Assembly: GCA_910589315.1 (NCBI GenBank)
Contig: CAJUTB010000037.1
Span: 1 to 25,221, forward strand
DNA length: 25,221 nt
DNA from: an uncultured Oscillibacter sp.
GTDB lineage: Bacteria; Bacillota; Clostridia; Oscillospirales; Oscillospiraceae
Reading direction: 5' to 3'
The position numbers and the translations under genes were made by a program. This document shows, one piece after another, positions 22,012-25,221 of the stretch. The stretch's first letter is position 1, and every line of letters starts with the position of its first letter. The notes below the pieces were generated by a model, which was given only the letters and a program-made list of their open reading frames with translations, did not search any database and was not told where the DNA came from.

Positions 22012-23379
22012 ATGAAGAAGTTTCTCAGTCTCTTGCTGACACTGACGCTCGTGCTGTCTCTGGCCGCCTGCGGCGCGAAGGATACCCCTCCCCCCGCCCC
22101 CGATGCCGGCGACGCCCCGGAGACTCCGCCTCCCGCCGAAGAGGTGACCATCACCGTGGCCGCTCTGGCCTCCGGCTATGAGGAAGCCTATCCCGGCATG
22201 TGGCAGGAGGTCTGCGACGCCTTCACCGCCGAGACCGGCGTGAAGGTCAACCTGATTTGTGACAAAAACCTGGAAGATGTCATCGGGCCCTCCATGCAGG
22301 GCGGCGACTTCCCCGATGTGATTCACCTGGCGACCGGCCGTGAAAAGGGTCTTACCGAGCAGTTCATCAAAAACCGCAACATCGCGGAGATCACCGATGT
22401 GCTGTCCATGACCGTCCCCGGCGAGAGCGTGAAGGTCTCCGATAAGATCATTGGCGGCTTCACCGAGACCTCCGTTACCAATCCCTACGGCGACGGCGCG
22501 ACCTATCTGGCCCCCATGTTTTACTCTCCCTGCGGCCTGTTCTACAATGCGGGCTTGTTTGAGGAGAAGGGCTGGACCGTTCCCACCACCTGGGATGAGA
22601 TGTGGGAGCTGGGCGACAAGGCTCAGGCCGAAGGCAGCTATCTCTTTACCTATCCCACCACCGGCTACTTTGACGCGTTCCTGTACGCGCTGATGTATTC
22701 CGTGGGCGGCCCCGATTTCTTCAACAAAGCCACCACCTATGCCGAGGGCATTTGGGATACCCCCGAGGCGCAGCAGTGCTTTGACATCATTGCGAAGCTC
22801 GCCAGCTACACAAACCCCGTCACCCCTGCCCAGGCCAATGACCAGGACTTCAGCCAGAATCAACAGCTGATTCTGGACAACAAGGCTCTGTTTATGCCCA
22901 ACGGCACCTGGGTTGTCGGCGAGATGGCGGAAGCTCCCAAGGCCGACGGCTTCAAGTGGGGCATGACCGCTCTACCTGCCGCTGCGTCCGGCGGCAACGG
23001 CGCGAGCTACTGCTGGCTGGAGCAGGCTTGGATTCCCGCCGAGGCGCCCAATCTGGACGCCGCGAAGCAGTTCGTATCCTTCCTGTACAGCGACGCGGCC
23101 TGCGCCATCTTTGCCAAGGGCGGCGCGGTGCAGCCGGTTCCCGGTTTGACCGACAACCTGGAAGGCGACAACAAGATGTTCTATTCCATCTATGACAACG
23201 GAGCTGACGCGGCCATGGGCAACTTTGCGGCTTACGAGTCCGCGGCGGGCCTAGGCACCGTCCGCGAGGTCTTCCTGGATCCCGTCAACGGTCTGGTAAA
23301 CGGAAGCCTCACGGTGGAGCAGTGGATCAGCGATGTGAAGGCCGCCAGCGACCAGATGCGGGCCAACCTCATGGGATAA
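22012..23379 (+). CDS. Sugar ABC importer, lipoprotein substrate-binding protein
   Basis: A 455-residue lipid-anchored binding protein of the family 1 extracellular solute-binding type (COG1653). The signal peptide ends in the lipobox LAAC, giving a lipidated Cys20; a Pro/Asp-rich tether (about 22-45) follows. The binding domain has FTAETGVKVNL, GDFPDVIHLA, FYNAGLFEEKGWTVPTTWDE and, later, the family features GTWVVGEM and AKQFVSFLYS. The closest group I can name is N-acetylglucosamine/oligosaccharide binders (NgcE-like), but the ligand cannot be told from sequence. AAAGGAGG lies seven bases before the ATG. It is the first gene of the importer operon; no ATPase gene is visible, so a shared MsmX-type ATPase may serve it, or one may follow beyond the window. 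Confidence 0.93.
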   Translation: MKKFLSLLLTLTLVLSLAACGAKDTPPPAPDAGDAPETPPPAEEVTITVAALASGYEEAYPGMWQEVCDAFTAETGVKVNLICDKNLEDVIGPSMQGGDFPDVIHLATGREKGLTEQFIKNRNIAEITDVLSMTVPGESVKVSDKIIGGFTETSVTNPYGDGATYLAPMFYSPCGLFYNAGLFEEKGWTVPTTWDEMWELGDKAQAEGSYLFTYPTTGYFDAFLYALMYSVGGPDFFNKATTYAEGIWDTPEAQQCFDIIAKLASYTNPVTPAQANDQDFSQNQQLILDNKALFMPNGTWVVGEMAEAPKADGFKWGMTALPAAASGGNGASYCWLEQAWIPAEAPNLDAAKQFVSFLYSDAACAIFAKGGAVQPVPGLTDNLEGDNKMFYSIYDNGADAAMGNFAAYESAAGLGTVREVFLDPVNGLVNGSLTVEQWISDVKAASDQMRANLMG

Positions 23380-23413
23380 GCGTTCCGCTGAAATTGCATA
23401 GTCCGTAATTCGT

Positions 23414-23447
23414 GGGCGGCGGCGAGTGTTTCTGCTCGCCGCCGCCC
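23414..23447 (+). other. Intercistronic hairpin between binding protein and permease genes
   Basis: A perfect 13-bp all-but-two GC stem (23414-23426 with 23435-23447) with an 8-nt loop and no T-tract. Such hairpins protect the upstream mRNA from 3' exonucleases and give excess of binding protein over permease in sugar importers. Confidence 0.7.
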
Positions 23448-23485
23448 CGTCTGGTTTCCGCATTTTTTCCGAAAGGAGTGATTCC

Positions 23486-24361
23486 ATGCGCGGCAGCAAG
23501 AGCCGGAGCCGTTTTCTGTTTATGTGCGTCGCCCCGGCGGTCATTCTCTACTTCATCTTCATGATTCTGCCCACTCTGAACGTTTTCCGTATGTCGCTCT
23601 TTGAGCGGGGAGCCTACTCCCCGGAGGAAACCTTCGTCGGTCTGATGAACTTCCGCGCGCTGTTCGGCGACACGAAGTTCATCACCGCCATGCAGAATAC
23701 CATTCTGCTCATTGTGTTTGTCACCGTTATCACCTTTTTCTTTGCGATTGTTTTTGCGGCAATCCTGACTCGGGAAAAAATCCGGGGCCAGAACTTTTTC
23801 CGCATAGTCTTTTACATCCCCAACATTCTCTCCGTGGTGGTCATCGCCGGTATTTTCTCCGCCATCTATAAGCCGGAAAACGGTATGCTGAACAGCATTC
23901 TCTCCTTTACCAAAGGGGAGACGGTGATGGTGCTCTGGAAGGACCAGCCAATGGTGATTGTCAGCGTCGTCATCGCCATGGTCTGGCAGGCCATCGGCTA
24001 TTATATGGTGATGTACATGGCGTCCATGTCCGCCGTGCCCGCGAGCCTCTACGAGAGCGCAGGGCTGGATGGAGCCGGGCGGCTGACGCAGTTCTTTCAG
24101 CTGACCCTGCCCCTGATCTGGACCAATATCCGCACAACCCTCACCTTTTTCATCATCTCCACCATCAATATGGCGTTCCTCTTTGTCAAAGCCATGGTCG
24201 CCAAGGGAATGGCCGATGTGGGCCTGAGCTTCATGTATGCCCAGAAAGACGCCGGTCTTTACGGCTATTCCATGGCCGCAGGCGTGGTGATTTTCCTGTT
24301 TTCCTTCCTGCTCTCGGCCCTGGTGAACTGGGTGACGAAACGGGAAGTTTTGGAAATGTAA
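23486..24361 (+). CDS. Sugar ABC importer permease, MalF type
   Basis: A 291-residue inner-membrane permease (COG1175). Six membrane segments are expected, the first at about residues 10-32 (FMCVAPAVILYFIFMILPTL). The EAA loop that docks the ATPase reads ASLYESAGLDGAGRLTQFFQ with the conserved Gly, in the last third. The ATG at 23486 is chosen for the GAAAGGAG site seven bases before it; the frame extends 60 bp upstream into the hairpin region without another. It forms the channel together with the MalG-type permease that begins 12 bp after its stop. Confidence 0.93.
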   Translation: MRGSKSRSRFLFMCVAPAVILYFIFMILPTLNVFRMSLFERGAYSPEETFVGLMNFRALFGDTKFITAMQNTILLIVFVTVITFFFAIVFAAILTREKIRGQNFFRIVFYIPNILSVVVIAGIFSAIYKPENGMLNSILSFTKGETVMVLWKDQPMVIVSVVIAMVWQAIGYYMVMYMASMSAVPASLYESAGLDGAGRLTQFFQLTLPLIWTNIRTTLTFFIISTINMAFLFVKAMVAKGMADVGLSFMYAQKDAGLYGYSMAAGVVIFLFSFLLSALVNWVTKREVLEM

Positions 24362-24373
24362 GGAGGCGGGCGT

Positions 24374-25221
24374 ATGACAAGGGAAAAAAAGGGAATCTCT
24401 GCGGAGACCTTGTATAAAATCTTTATCTATGTGGTGCTGATTACGCTGGCCGTTATCATCATCGTACCTGTGGGCTGGGTGTTTCTGGCTTCCATCAAGC
24501 AGAACAGCGAATTTTACGGCAACCCCTGGGCTTTGCCCGCAGCGGTTTACTGGCAGAACTTCGTAAACGCCTGGAACTCCGCCAACATGGGCAGCTATAT
24601 GCTCAACTCCGTTATCGTGACGGCGTTGTCCTTGGTGCTGCTGCTGGTCATTGCCCTGCCGGCGGCCTACTGCCTGTCCCGGTTCCGGTTTCGGGGGAGC
24701 CGCTTTTTGAACGTCTGCTTTATGGCGGGGCTGTTCATCAACGTGAATTATATCGTTGTGCCTATTTTTCTGATGCTCCGGGACGGAGATGTCTGGCTGA
24801 AGAATCTGATCGGAAGCGGTTTGCTGCTGAATAATCTGGCGGTGCTGTCGGTGGTGTATGCCTCCACCGCCCTGCCCTTTACGATCTACCTGCTCTCGGG
24901 CTACTTTGCCACGCTCCCCCACGACTTCGAGGAGGCCGCCTATATTGACGGCGCAAGCTATGGACAGGCCATGATCCGCATTATTTTCCCCATGGCCAAG
25001 CCCTCCATCATTACCATCATTCTATTCAATTTCCTCTCCTTCTGGAACGAGTACATTATTTCTATGACGCTGATGAGCAGCGCGACCGGCCAGAAGACCC
25101 TTCCGGTAGGACTGCTGAATCTGATGCAGGCTCAGCAGTCCGCGGCGGAATATGGCATTTTATATGCCGGTCTGGTGCTGGTGATGCTGCCGACGCTGAT
25201 TCTCTATATGTGCGTGCAGAA
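24374..25221 (+). CDS. Sugar ABC importer permease, MalG type (cut by window end)
   Basis: The frame opens with AGGAGG eight bases before the ATG and runs without a stop to the end of the window (282 full codons), so the C-terminus is missing by a few residues only. It is the second permease subunit (COG0395): hydrophobic N-terminal helix (IFIYVVLITLAVIIIVPVGW), PAAYCLSRFRFRG in the early loop, and the EAA loop FEEAAYIDGASYGQAMIRII followed by PMAKPSIITIILFNFLSFWNE. It pairs with the MalF-type permease; the pair with the lipoprotein forms a standard carbohydrate importer. Confidence 0.95.
   Translation, partial: MTREKKGISAETLYKIFIYVVLITLAVIIIVPVGWVFLASIKQNSEFYGNPWALPAAVYWQNFVNAWNSANMGSYMLNSVIVTALSLVLLLVIALPAAYCLSRFRFRGSRFLNVCFMAGLFINVNYIVVPIFLMLRDGDVWLKNLIGSGLLLNNLAVLSVVYASTALPFTIYLLSGYFATLPHDFEEAAYIDGASYGQAMIRIIFPMAKPSIITIILFNFLSFWNEYIISMTLMSSATGQKTLPVGLLNLMQAQQSAAEYGILYAGLVLVMLPTLILYMCVQ

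Noticed and set aside
23369..24922. A 517-codon minus-strand frame rich in His, Gln and Asp opposite the permease genes
   Set aside because: Antisense of membrane-protein codons typically reads as His/Gln/Asp-rich sequence; both permeases on the plus strand carry EAA motifs and ribosome sites.

Overview
The window looks like chromosome of an anaerobic, Gram-positive-type Firmicute, most likely a gut Clostridia/Oscillospiraceae-like bacterium. The grounds are AGGAGG-type ribosome sites, consensus sigma-A promoters, SLH-domain surface protein, ribonuclease J, an oxygen-sensitive glycyl radical enzyme, a GH5 cellulase and GC-rich coding sequence with AT-rich spacers. The taxonomic placement is inference. 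There is no IS element, CRISPR array, rRNA or phage module.

Layout. 1-2.3 kb: a small membrane protein, a SprA-related zincin-like protein and a SMI1/KNR4-like acidic protein. 2.3-5.6 kb: a chemoreceptor whose extracellular sensor carries the ligand pattern of a CZB zinc domain, then a secreted GH5 cellulase with a CBM2-like module. 5.7-7.5 kb: a zinc-ribbon protein, an esterase of the COG4947 type and a decayed DUF4125-like fragment. 7.6-11.9 kb (minus strand): the most interesting unit, a glycyl radical enzyme (GRE), its radical-SAM activase one nucleotide downstream, and a D-2-hydroxyacid-dehydrogenase-like protein without the usual catalytic residues. The GRE has Cys-Val-Gln where eliminase-type GREs have Cys-x-Glu. 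The LysR-type regulator beside it (12.3-13.2 kb) is broken by at least five lesions. 13.3-13.9 kb: tRNA-Gln(CTG) on plus and tRNA-Thr(CGT) on minus, each with promoter and terminator.

14.0-16.9 kb: a large secreted SLH protein with two near-identical CAP domains, followed by an orphan signal-peptide remnant. 16.9-20.8 kb: a compact DEAD-box RNA helicase, a small XRE repressor and ribonuclease J. The two RNA-metabolism genes flank the repressor; RNase J is preceded by a roughly 420 bp spacer with four predicted hairpins on its leader strand. 20.8-25.2 kb: an AraC regulator divergent from a sugar ABC importer (lipoprotein, MalF-like and MalG-like permeases, the last cut by the window end). The shared promoter region contains a perfect palindrome inside the importer promoter and two direct repeats 41 bp apart, likely operators.

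Protein family calls are from motif recognition alone; no database search was run.
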